Part shown: positions 10,263-19,565 of the stretch, in pieces | Position numbering within the stretch: position 1 is the stretch's first letter | How the letters are laid out: each line of letters starts with the position of its first letter | Assembly (NCBI GenBank): GCA_039621445.1 | Contig: CP154956.1 | Span: 69,061,649-69,125,648 of the forward strand | Direction: 5' to 3' | DNA length: 64,000 nucleotides | Source of the DNA: Euglena gracilis | Taxonomy: Eukaryota; Euglenida; Euglenophyceae; Euglenales | Position numbers and translations under genes: made by a program | Notes under the pieces: generated by a model | Database searches by the model: none | What the model was told of the DNA's origin: nothing | Seen by the model: the letters and a program-made list of their open reading frames with translations, nothing else

Positions 10263-11327
10263 ATGGAAGCTCTATTCGAGCACATCCAGAGTATTCATGA
10301 CCTCGCATTCGAGGCCATGCGGAAGTTCCAAAATGAACTTAACCTTCCAATCCTGGTCGCCTCTCCTGTCGTGACTGTGACCAGACATCTCTATACGGAG
10401 CGAAATCGTTATTTCCACCATGATGGAACTTTATATGCCCTTGAGGGCAATGCCATCCTCGGTGCGATATTGGACAATCTGCCAGGATTCTGGCACGTCT
10501 GGTTCTGGGCGGGATACCCCACCCAAAATTTCGGCAGGTTCCTGAACTCCTGTGGTTATCCTTACCTGGATTGTGGTCGGGAAGACCGATACAATACAGG
10601 TAAAGACCTGCTACGGCAGTTATTCGACTGCATTCGCAGTGTAGGCCCAAAAGGCCTGGAGTGGGAGTTCTACCCACTACCTGAAAATATCGCCAAATTG
10701 GCGGGAAACATGTTCTGCAGCAATCTGCAAGTCTTTTACCACTGGCAATATGCCTATCACTTTGAAGTGGTCGATATTGACCTCCGCTTCCCCTAGACGT
10801 ATACCGTGCGATGTTCTCACTGCTACGAAAAGTTTGTAGTGGACTTCTGGGGATTCGGAGTACGCAGTACTCAACCACAGGCCGAGGGCCAGGACGAGGA
10901 AGGCCAACAGGCCAATGTCCCGCATGCAGCGCCAAAGCGCATCATGCTCCTGCACCTCTGCAGAAATCCAAAGGATGTTCACCAAAGCTCGAATGGGCGA
11001 CTTAACCATCGTCAACTCCTGCTGTATTTGCAGCAGTTGTGTTTCAGGGCTTGGACCTGCCAGATCATGGAGATATATTATTATCTCAATCCCAATAGGG
11101 AAATTCCCCCGGACTATTTTCCCATTAGGCCCCGTTTCGAAAAGGAAAGCATTGACGATTATGTCAAACGCCGATTCGGCGATACGCTCGATAGAGCGTT
11201 GTTCCAGCCATTTTTCCAAGGTGGCAGAGTTAACGGGTTGGGCATGGCCCTACCCCTCCTGCGCTTCAACCACAGGATGGTTGAAGAAGAACGGAAACCA
11301 TGGGACATTTTCCGATTACGGAAATGA
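10263..11327 (+). pseudogene. unknown coding region part 3: globular segment with CxxC pair
   Basis: One frame read through an in-frame TAG at 10794-10796. The first part (177 codons) is rich in aromatic residues, e.g. LPGFWHVWFWAGYPTQNFGR and CSNLQVFYHWQYAYHFEVVD, so it looks like a folded domain. After the stop comes TVRCSHCYEKFVVDFWGFG, a Cys pair that could be half of a zinc ribbon, then a helix-rich stretch ending EERKPWDIFRLRK. I do not recognise it; no transmembrane segment or signal peptide is evident, so it does not look like an envelope protein. Confidence 0.4.
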
Positions 11328-11459
11328 CATGTGCCAAAGGCGCAACGCGCAAAGCCGCAGACGGCTCCTGAGGTTCCGCCATCAGAATCCTCAACCCAGC
11401 CGCAACCGGTAACATCAGTCACAACTCAGCCGCAACCAGCAACGCCAGTTCCCCAGTCC

Positions 11460-12159
11460 TGGTGAGACACCACCACCCGTCTTCCGGCGTGGTCGGCGTC
11501 ATCTGGAATCAAGCCTATCGGCTACAGCAGAACCTTTTGTCCCTAAAGGACATCAGGAGAGTCAATCTTCTGTCACCACCTCTTTTCCCCAGCCCGCTAG
11601 AGCGGCACCCAGCAGCGCGACTGCGCAAATCGGAACTACGCATACCACTATAGCGGAACAGCCAACAGCCCTAGCCGCTTCAACAGAAACGGTGGAGGGC
11701 AGTGACCCGAACTATGGAGACAGCGGTTAAGACCGCATGGAAGACTTAGAAGAAATATGTGCTGATGAACCTCAGCACCCAGCTCTCCTCCCAGCCCCAA
11801 TGGGCTCCAGAACACCCCTTCCGCCTGAAGGAGGTGTAAGCTCAGAAACTGAATCTCCTACATCTCAGGCCGAACGGCCAGCGGTACCTCTGGTACCACC
11901 CCTCTCCTTACCTGCAGTGCCAACGGCACCAACCCCGACAGAACCTGTCGCATCACCAACAACACCTACAGGTGTTTTAGGTGGTGTGTTACAGGGTCTG
12001 ACCGCGGCGATGTCCGCAGTATCAGCAGTGCTGACCCCTCGCGGATCACCTGCCGCTTCCCCTCCCGAAACGCAAAGGGTTACTGCTGCGGAGAGCAGCT
12101 CAACAGCCGTAGAGGCTTGCGGTCACAACTCCAATGGAGTTGGATGTCCCAGCAGCTAA
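11460..12159 (+). pseudogene. unknown coding region part 4: Pro/Thr/Ser-rich linker
   Basis: From 11737 a 140-codon frame encodes Pro/Ala/Thr/Val-rich sequence (VPLVPPLSLPAVPTAPTPTE) with a short hydrophobic patch (VLGGVLQGLTAAMSAVSAV). 11460-11736 is probably also coding in broken frames. Nothing recognised; likely an unstructured linker between the two aromatic-rich segments on either side. Confidence 0.3.
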
Positions 12160-12186
12160 ACCAGCTGCACCAGCACCGCGGCGGAA

Positions 12187-13023
12187 ATGCAACCACCTCC
12201 TGCCAAACTGGCAGCTTCGGCACCGCCAACGGCGGAAAGACCACTGCCTCCGGCAGATCCTAGGGAAGAACGCCGATATGGAAAGAACAAAAAGCCCAAG
12301 GCTAAACCCCCAGCCGAAGGCTGCAAGCCCGCTGAAAGGCGGCAGGATGATGAGCCACCACCTCCTGGTGGAGATGGTTATGGCGCAGGCCATAGGCCCA
12401 CGATACCCATGGCCAGCTATGTGGCTGCAACCTCTGAAGGCACTAAGCGCAAACCCACAATCAGATCGTTACGGTCAAATGTCCCTCATGAGGCCAATGA
12501 GCCATTTTGGACTGAGGACGTATTGTCCAGAGTAGACCCCCTCCAAACTCGCCAGACTAGGATCAGTATGATCCGTAATAGCAGTGACCCCTGGCTGAAC
12601 AAGTGGATTAAGCCCTTGTTCCACCGGGATCAACCTGGTACGTTCAAGACCAGCCACACTTGGCGTTTTTGGAACGCGAAATCTCCAAGGGTATTTTCCC
12701 AATATTTTGGAGGAAATTTCGTCCTGGATTTCCAGGAAAATGATACACTACTGTGATTATGTACAGCATGCCATAGGCTTCGAAACGACATGCCCGCAGT
12801 GCATATTTGCACACGCAACCCGGACAGCATAAGCTTCCATCACGACGTACATGTGCGCAATTGCGCAGCATTGGTTTGTGGCGACTACCTACTGGCATGG
12901 ACCACTATGGACAATTTCCGCTGGACGGAAAATGATTATGACAAGGACATACCTGTCCGTTGCATCAACTGCCTATCTGGTTACCAGCCATTGATTTATG
13001 GTTACCTCCCACTGGCGGCATGA
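12187..13023 (+). pseudogene. unknown coding region part 5: two CxxC pairs around an in-frame stop
   Basis: Frame open from 12187 with TGA at 12754-12756 and then the same frame to 13023. Contains MIRNSSDPWLNKWIKPLFHR and a Trp/Phe-rich stretch, then directly after the stop LCTACHRLRND, and near the end VRCINCLSGYQP. The two Cys pairs are about 70 residues apart and could bind one zinc. Together with the CSHC pair near 10812 and a possible ICSSC near 11025 (other frame) this suggests repeated zinc-ribbon-like units. Function unknown. Confidence 0.35.
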
Positions 13024-13742
13024 CTAGAGTCATACCAGAAAATGAAGACCATCTGGTCAAATTCAAGAAGGACTATAAGTCCCAGATCAATTTCTACCAG
13101 TTCAAGAAATTTAAAGCTGTACACAGCTACCGCACAGGCAGAATCGCCAAAGATTTTCATCTTGACAGCGCAGCTGTCCGACTCGCAGTCGAGTCAGCAG
13201 GCAAGGCCAAAGTGCCATATATTTTTCAAGACTCCGATTGGGATAGGGTGATATACCCACTTTTTCAGGCACAAAACATGCCAAACCGATCAGGTTTTAC
13301 ATTTTTGTTGCCTGAATACCTCCCTGAGGCCTACAAAATGGAATTTACCGATTGGGTAAGAGAAATTTTAAGGCCAATCACAATACGAGCGCGAGTGGCA
13401 GGCTGGCATTGCAAGGCAGATCCTGCCGTTTACCCGGGGATACCCCCACAGGTTCAATGCAACCACCCCAGCCTGAATTTTTAGATCTGGCCGGCAATGT
13501 TGCCACTTTGCTTCTGGTATAACCTCCAGAATTTGCTGCATCGAGAAGCCAACAGGCTCGGCGTACGATTACCCGATGGGTACACGCAAACCTGGGAATC
13601 ACCCGACTATGATGTCGATGAGCCTGAAAGGCAACTTGTAAATTTCAAACCTCCGATACTGGAGATAGTGGAAACTCCTGAAGGAGATTACGTTCGGCAG
13701 ATCAGACCACTGACTCCCAGGAAATGGCCATCTGTGCCATAG
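12960..13742 (+). pseudogene. unknown coding region part 6: C-terminal aromatic-rich segment
   Basis: Two frames in phase, 12960-13484 and 13497-13742, separated by a TAG at 13482-13484. Overlaps the previous segment in another frame, so a frameshift lies near 13000. Readable stretches include IPENEDHLVKFKKDYKSQIN, KVPYIFQDSDWDRVIYPLFQ and YNLQNLLHREANRLGVRLPD. It ends IRPLTPRKWPSVP before a stop. Not recognised. This is the last coding-like sequence before the non-coding stretch leading to the DIRS element. Confidence 0.35.
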
Positions 13743-14999
13743 ACATCCCAGGCCTACAGGCCACAGGTCCCTGGATCCTGTTCTGACCTTTCCCTAAGGC
13801 CTATAGGCCCTGTATTCGGTATCCATCCCAGGCACATCTGCCATTACGTATTCTTACTAGCATATGGCCCCCCTCTCTTTTGGTCTATCGCCCGTCTACC
13901 GAGGTATAAGCCTCTGGGGATACCCCATCGACAACATCGTGTCCGCGCCGCGCTGTGAAGCCTTCCCTTAGCGGTATATGCCGCCAGTAAGAAGACACAC
14001 AGCGTACAGCGTGCACACCGTAATAGTAGTTCCCAACTTGTCACTTTTCGACCATAAGGCCCCATAAGACTGCCAGACAGCAAAACTTCTGTCTAAGGTC
14101 TTTTGACCAACCCCCCACCCCTCGCTCCTTTACCCCCCTGGGCAAAACATCGCTGTCGCCGGCAGTTGGTTTTGTAAATAGGTCTTTCTCCCTGGTCAGA
14201 TATGAGTGGCCAGGTGCCCCCTCCTTCCACACCCTACCCTTCAATCTTCTCCGATTATGGAATGAGACCTCCCCGCGTGTCATAGACACACCCCAAACTG
14301 GGTGGATGGGACTTTCTGGAATGGAAACCTTCCAGCCCCATTTTCCAATGGGCTCTTCCACTTCCACCCCTTTGCCGCAATAAGTAGGCACCGCATAAGC
14401 GGTTAACCACTTTTGCGCGTTATTGCATTACTTCGGCCCTTCCTTCCCACACCCCTGGTGACAGGAGAACTAAAAGCCGTATACGGCTCTGGCACAGGTC
14501 CCCGTCCCCAGGACTGTGTCCGGCATTCTGACTGGCCTGTCCAGTAGGTAAATCGGGCATAGCCCTGGGAGGGTGATGTGTACCAGGCAGCCGTAAGGCC
14601 ATGGTACTGTGTATGTAGGTATAAGCCTACGGCCAGATATAGCTCTGAGCCCCATACACAGTACTTTGCTAGGTGGCATTCCTAAAGATGGCCAACGGCC
14701 TGAATTAGGAATACCTAAAACCTTATTCTGGTTCTCCTCTCCACAGGTGGTATTTTATTCTCATTTTCTTCTTCACTTGAATTTCAAGTTTGATTTGTTT
14801 CATTTGAAGTCCGAAACGGACAGCCAAGTCACTTGGCATTTCCTTTGTGTAGCCCATAGGGCTTCTCCACCTACTTTGTGCTCTGCCTCTCAATTGGGGA
14901 AAAGGGCTTTCAAATTTTATATTATTTTTTTTCTTTTGTTACTCCAACTTTTCACCTTGCGCACCAAAGGCCGAAAGCGAGGAAAAGGGTTGGACGTAC
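13743..14999. other. non-coding stretch between the Ty3-related region and the DIRS element; possible LTR
   Basis: No convincing coding sequence. It still contains short interrupted palindromes (AGGCCTATAGGCC near 13797), which links it to the sequence on its left. A 3' LTR of the Ty3-type element could lie here but I see no repeat partner in the window to prove it. The right part (14750-14999) is T-rich and leads into the DIRS left terminus. Confidence 0.3.
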
Positions 15000-15095
15000 A
15001 CTTGACCACCCTTGCTCCACACTTTGGCTCGATGGGACCTGTATTTCCTCGCCGGCTATTGTTCTTTGTTTTTCTTGCCTTGTGTCTTCTCCTTA
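15000..15095 (+). repeat. left inverted terminal repeat of the DIRS-like element
   Basis: 15034-15095 is complementary to 19438-19500 with a few mismatches, and 15004-15036 is a perfect 33-base inverted match to 19244-19276 in the internal complementary region. Confidence 0.85.
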
Positions 15096-15245
15096 CTGAT
15101 TTTCGCGCCGGAAGTTGGCTGACGTAGCCCTGCTACAAACGAAAGCTATCAACAAGCTATCACACAACAGAGCAAACAAGATCAACAAGTACCAACAGGA
15201 TCCATAATTGGTGATGATTGCAACCAATCCAACTACCAACACAAG

Positions 15246-15722
15246 ATGGAAGTGGAGAACAATCTCGTTGCCAAGCTCACCGAGGAAGGACCGCTCTTCG
15301 AACAATCGTGGGCCGAGTTCATCTTCAACTTAGAGCAACTAAGGATGCCTCACGACCTGGAGAAGAACGTGGTCATCGCCATCTTGCAGGCTGGATTGAA
15401 GTTCACCTTAACAGGTTGGTCGACAGGAAAAACATCAACGTTGCTGTTCCAGATCAGCGGAGTGGCCTTACTGAAGGCCGAATTTGCCCCCTACAGAGAC
15501 TCTTGGATCCTGGCCATCGCACTCTTGCATGAGATCGAGCTGCCGACGTTGGAAGCGGCACCCGAGGTGGCGCAGGCCGCCTTCGCCATTGCGACGGCCG
15601 TGGAAGCCGCCGACTTGGAGGAGTCATCTGAGGAGAAGACCCAGGCGAAGGAGGAAGAGCCAGAGGATACCAAGTTCACGTGGGACGAGGTGGAGGTCCA
15701 AGCACCTCAAGAACTTTTGTAG
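15246..15722 (+). CDS. gag-like ORF1 of the DIRS-like element
   Basis: 158 codons starting at the first ATG after the left terminal repeat. The N-terminal 110 residues look globular and helical (EQSWAEFIFNLEQLRMPHDL); the C-terminus is strongly acidic (DLEESSEEKTQAKEEEPEDT). Codon use is GC-rich and the frame is clean. Its place before RT suggests Gag; no conserved Gag motif is recognised, so this is inference from position. Confidence 0.5.
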   Translation: MEVENNLVAKLTEEGPLFEQSWAEFIFNLEQLRMPHDLEKNVVIAILQAGLKFTLTGWSTGKTSTLLFQISGVALLKAEFAPYRDSWILAIALLHEIELPTLEAAPEVAQAAFAIATAVEAADLEESSEEKTQAKEEEPEDTKFTWDEVEVQAPQELL

Positions 15723-15840
15723 TTGTGGAACAGAGCGGCAGGCGGTACCCACCGCATTGACGTAAAAGCCCTCCTCGAGGCCAACCCGAGGCTCCAGGGT
15801 ATCCCCGCTCGCAGCCTCGAGAACAACCTGGTACCAGCTG

Positions 15841-16455
15841 GTGGTCGCAAGCGCAGCGACAAATTCCGGAAAGACGTGTGAAAGACTCCTCAACATCCTG
15901 AGAGTATTGGGCAACAACTGGCTACCGCAACCAACCGGAACCTCTCGGCAGGCGACGAACCTTCAAGTTTGCCAGCTGTTTGAAGAAGTTTACTGGAGAA
16001 TACAAAATGAAATAAAAGAACTTGCAGTTCCTGGAGTGACGAAAGGACAAACAGGAGGCCAAGAAACCCTCTTCACGGAAGAAGACGCCAGAACGCAGAG
16101 AGTGGAGCACAGCATTCAAAAAATCAGGGGGGGTTTCCTTTTCGGCCCTCAGTGTCTTCATTTCTCTCATTCGCAGGTCAATCGAGCAACTTCAAACAGT
16201 GGAGAGGAAAAGGCTCCCCATATGGACAGTACCGTGGAGGATTTGGCAAAGGATTTGGAAAAAGACATGGATTCAAAGCCATGGAGAGGCCCAAGCTGGC
16301 AAGGAGCCAAGGGCAAAATAAAAGGTACATCACCCAACCCATCGTTGGCAACCTGTGTTCGTGAAGACAGAAAAGGGGTATGTCAAGGTCATGAAGGCAA
16401 ACCCCCAGGCCATGAAGGCAACCCAAGGTATCACAGCCCCCCCCAGACCCATTGA
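15841..16455 (+). pseudogene. gag-like continuation with Gly/Arg-rich tail
   Basis: Coding texture continues in a shifted frame (RLLNILRVLGNNWLPQPTGT, VCQLFEEVYWRIQNEIKELA). In another frame 16152-16364 encodes FAGQSSNFKQW and a Gly/Phe/Arg-rich stretch (GQYRGGFGKGFGKRHGF) typical of nucleic-acid-binding tails. At least one frameshift lies near 16150. Probably the C-terminal part of the same Gag. Confidence 0.45.
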
Positions 16456-16509
16456 AAGGTCTAGCTCCATTCATAAGGATGAGACAATGCCTCCAGTGGT
16501 GGCAACAGC

Positions 16510-17340
16510 ATGCCCCCCCCCAGAATTCTGCAACTTATTCAGCAGGGGGTGGAACCAAATTTCACAGGTGGCCCAATGTTTTACAAGTCACAAACAAAAA
16601 CACCAGAAGAAACAGCCCAAGCTCTGTCCATTTTAAAAGAGTACATGCAAGAAAAAGCTGTCATAGAAGTCAATCCACAGGGAACAAGATTTCTGGTGCC
16701 CTGGTTTGTAATAGAAAAAGAAAAGCCAGGGGGGGGGTGAAACTGAGATTAATCTCAGACTGCAGAGATGTAAACAACTTCCTCCAAGCACCCAGTTCAA
16801 ACTGGATCATTGAAAAGAATATTTCCCTCAACTGGAAAAAGGAATGTGGGCCACAAAAGTGGACCTGAAAAACGCCTATTTCCACCTGGAACTGTCAAAA
16901 GCAATAAAACCATTCATCAGAATGCAGGTGGGGGAAAAAATTTTCAAATGGAGGGGGCTTGTTTTGGATTGAACACCCTGCCTTACTGGTGGATGCAAGT
17001 CATGCACGTTTTTCTATAAAAAAAAAGTGGAGAAAACAAGGATTTTTGTTTTTTGTCTACCTAGACGACATCCTTTTGGTCGCAAAATCGAAAGTTCTGG
17101 CCACACGACAAACAGGAAAGTCGTTGCAAGACCTAAGAGACAGTGGCACGACAAAAAATTACAAGAAGTCACAACTCACTCCCACCCAGCAAATTCAGTA
17201 CCTGGGATTTTCCATGGACCTAGAAAAGGGTTCCCTGCAAGTCCCCCCAGCAAAATTGAAATGCGTCAAAAAGGAACTGGGAAAATTTGTCACCCAAACA
17301 CACATGTCCTGCGGAAAAGCTGCAGCAACCTTGTGACAGG
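16510..17340 (+). pseudogene. DIRS-type reverse transcriptase, frameshifted
   Basis: Spread over several frames: AVIEVNPQGTRFLVPWFVIE, KLRLISDCRDVNNFL (motif 1-2), MWATKVDLKNAYFHLELS (motif A), GLNTLPYWWMQVMHVF (motif B region), FVYLDDILLVAKS (motif C, YLDD, about 17056-17079), then IQYLGFSMDLEKGSLQVPPA (motif D/E), all in order. The LISDCR and GFxxDxxxG patterns are those of DIRS/Ngaro RTs rather than Ty3. Frameshifts near 16735, 16830 and 16970-17040 inactivate it. Confidence 0.85.
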
Positions 17341-17524
17341 TGAGAAGTTTTGACAGTGCCCTTCCGTGTCTCAGGGATTTCACAGACAAATTGGTCCAAT
17401 TCACAGACCAACATGGGTCCCAAGGTTGGGACAAAAGATTACCCATACCCTCAGAGGTTAAAGAACAAGCGTTGGAAATAGGAGGATTGTTGAAATCATG
17501 GGAAGGCAGTAGTTTTCAAAATCA

Positions 17525-18060
17525 ATGTCCGGTGAGAGAACTCCACTGAGATTCATCCACCCAGGGTTGGGGGGCACTGGACCTAACCACAGGCCAAAAA
17601 GTGCAGGAATTTTGGCGTTCAGAAATGGGCCTTCACATCAACATAAAAGAGTTGAAAGCTGCTGTGGAAGCCACAAAAAGTTTGGCAAGACCAGGGGAAA
17701 ATGTCCTTCTGACAGTGGACAGTCAAGTGGCATACACCTACTTAAAAAAGGGAGGGGGAAGAAAATCTCCCTTCAACACAATTTTGAGACCATTTTTGCA
17801 GTGGTGTCACATAAACCAAGTAAACATCATTCCAAACTGGGTGAAGTCAGAAGACATGCTGGCAGATGGCATTTCAAGGTGGGTAAGGGACAGAGTGGAC
17901 TATACCCTAAAAAAGTTCTGTGTTTCTGCACACCTTGCAAATTTTCTCCACAAAAAAATTCTGCCCCCAGGTGGACATGTTTGCCAGCCCAGGGAATGCT
18001 CAGCTGGAAAAATTCGTCAGCAGATGGCCTCACCACCAAGCAATTGCGGTAAATGCTCTA
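17525..18060 (+). pseudogene. DIRS-type RNase H
   Basis: Frame from about 17601: LHINIKELKAAVEATKSLAR (second carboxylate, Glu), VLLTVDSQVAYTYLKKGGGR (third, Asp), LQWCHINQVNIIPNWVKSED and MLADGISRW (last Asp). This matches the RNase H that follows RT in DIRS elements. The first carboxylate would lie just upstream (about 17545-17600) in another frame. A frameshift near 17950 separates it from the next module. Confidence 0.8.
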
Positions 18061-18387
18061 GAGTGTCCACTGGAGCAGTTTGGGGAGGTTTATGCCAACC
18101 CCCTCTGGACTCTGATTTTACCATGGTTGGTGAGATTGAAGAACAACCCTCAATTGACTTGCCTGATGGTGGTTCCAAACTGGGCTGGGAGTGTGTCGTG
18201 GCCCCTGTTAACCAGAATGATCATCAAAAAATGCCCTGTGATTCAAGTTCAACCTCAGTGGGGATTGTTCCAAAATTGCCTGGGGGAAGTCATGCCCCCC
18301 ACCAGATGGCCCCTCCTCTGTGTGTTGTTATCAGGGAGGATTTATAAAGAAAAGAAGTTGCACCTGAAAATATCACACTTTATCTGA
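17920..18387 (+). pseudogene. post-RNase H module of DIRS-type pol (DMFA...ANPLW...VPNW)
   Basis: Frame 17920-18387: VDMFASPGNAQLEKFVSRWP, VNALECPLEQFGEVYANPLW, then LPWLVRLKNNPQLTCLMVVP and NWAGSVSWPLL. This is the conserved stretch between RNase H and the recombinase in DIRS/Ngaro elements. I do not assign an activity. A similar stretch is seen in the Ty3-type element at 4080-4440. Confidence 0.65.
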
Positions 18388-18390
18388 ATT

Positions 18391-19245
18391 CCTTGAAGAG
18401 CCTGGGCAGATATGAGAAAGGATTTCAATCCTTGTGGACTCTTTGTGTGCAGGAGGGGGTGCACCCCTCCCACATGACAGTGGAGGAAACAGCCAGCTGG
18501 ATTTTGAGACTGGCCCAGCACTCTCCACATCAAGCGAGAAATGCTTACAGTGCTGTGCTGCTGTTTCCAGATTGGGAAACTGTTCTATTTCCCCACTTCT
18601 GGTGAAAAGTATTCCACCTTTTGGGATGCCAAGGAAGTCATTTCCAAGCTTTTGGCCACTCCCCTGAATTGGGATAGCATTCAAGAGGTCAGAGACAGAA
18701 CAATTTTGTCTCTGCGTTTGTTTTCATTTGTGCAGGTCAAAAGATCTACAACGTTTGCAGAGAACCAAGTCCAAGGTGGGAACAGACTTCTTCATCAAGC
18801 TGAGACGAAAGGGCCAACTGAGGCCCAGATTCGAACAATTGATGACATTGCCGACTGCACTCAGAGATGTATGCCCTTCTACGTTGCTATGTCGGTTGGT
18901 GGCTCTGACAGCTTCCCAGGGTGTGCAAGGTGGTGCAATGTTCTTGTCTTTAAATCCTCCTTACGCACCTTTGACATCCAACAGTTTGGGCAGGATTGCC
19001 AAAAATTTGTTATCACAGTTGGGAGTACCCACGTCCTTTTTTTGGAGCTCACAGCAACAGGGGTACTGCAGTCGAAATGTACAAGTCTTTGGGTTTGTCC
19101 TCAGAAATGGTGTGTGAATTAGGGGGTTGGAAAAACACAGAGGCTTTTGCAATACACCACCTGCGGTTGGGAGCAGCAAAGGTTGCTGGAGATTCGTTGG
19201 CAAAAAAAAAGTTGGTTGGAAAAGGGTTTGGTGTGCACAAAGCCC
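18391..19245 (+). pseudogene. tyrosine recombinase of the DIRS-like element, catalytic Tyr position altered
   Basis: Core-binding part: YEKGFQSLWTLCVQEGVHPS and ASWILRLAQHSPHQARNAYS (18393-18605). Catalytic part: RDRTILSLRLFSFV (18694-18735, first Arg), FGAHSNRGTAVEMYKSLGLS (HxxR box, 19038-19097), VCELGGWKNTEAF and IHHLRLG. In active family members the last box usually reads HY-[LI]-R; here the Tyr position is His (CAC). Frames shift near 18750 and 19040. The enzyme would insert the circular cDNA; this copy cannot. Confidence 0.8.
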
Positions 19246-19345
19246 CATCGAGCCAAAGTGTGGAGCAAGGGTGGTCCAGTAGTCCCGGGATACACCGTGA
19301 CCAGGGATGGAGGGACCTCACTTGCGAAACGCAAAGGCAAGATGG
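19244..19345 (+). repeat. internal complementary region (ICR) of the DIRS-like element
   Basis: Left part 19244-19276 is the inverse of the element's left end (15004-15036). Right part 19281-19345 is the inverse of its right end (19498-19563). Only the four bases CAGT separate the two halves, the expected junction of the two termini in a circular intermediate. Confidence 0.85.
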
Positions 19346-19437
19346 GCCCACCCCCCCACCCAAAAAGACGTCAACCCAGGGGGGGACCACCAGGTTCCAG
19401 TTCACCGATCCAGCGAACTGCCGACGACGACCAAGCA

Positions 19438-19565
19438 ATAAGGAGAAGACGCAAGGCAAGAAAAACAAAGAGGAATAGCCGGCGAGGAAAGACAGGTGCC
19501 ATCTTGCCTTTGTGTTTCGCAAGTGAGGTCCCTCCGTCCCTGGTCACGGTTTATCCCGGGACTCC
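19438..19565 (+). repeat. right inverted terminal repeat of the DIRS-like element
   Basis: 19438-19500 pairs with the left repeat and 19498-19563 pairs with the ICR right half; the last conserved bases are CCCGGGACT, ending near 19565. Confidence 0.8.

Larger units (their letters stand above)
15000..19565 (+). mobile_element. DIRS-like retrotransposon with inverted termini and internal complementary region
   Basis: Plus-strand order gag-like, RT, RNase H, tyrosine recombinase, without integrase or protease, is that of DIRS-type elements. The ends fit: 15034-15095 is inverted at 19438-19500 (terminal repeats). The outer left end (15004-15036) is inverted at 19244-19276, and the outer right end (19498-19563) is inverted at 19281-19345. 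So 19244-19345 is an internal complementary region joining copies of both outer ends, as needed for the circular DIRS replication intermediate. Many frameshifts show the copy is dead. Ends are placed to within a few bases. Confidence 0.85.

Noticed and set aside
1-14700. Bacterial or phage origin because of dense open frames
   Set aside because: Chromodomain, Ty3-type pol order and the adjacent intron-rich gene are eukaryotic.
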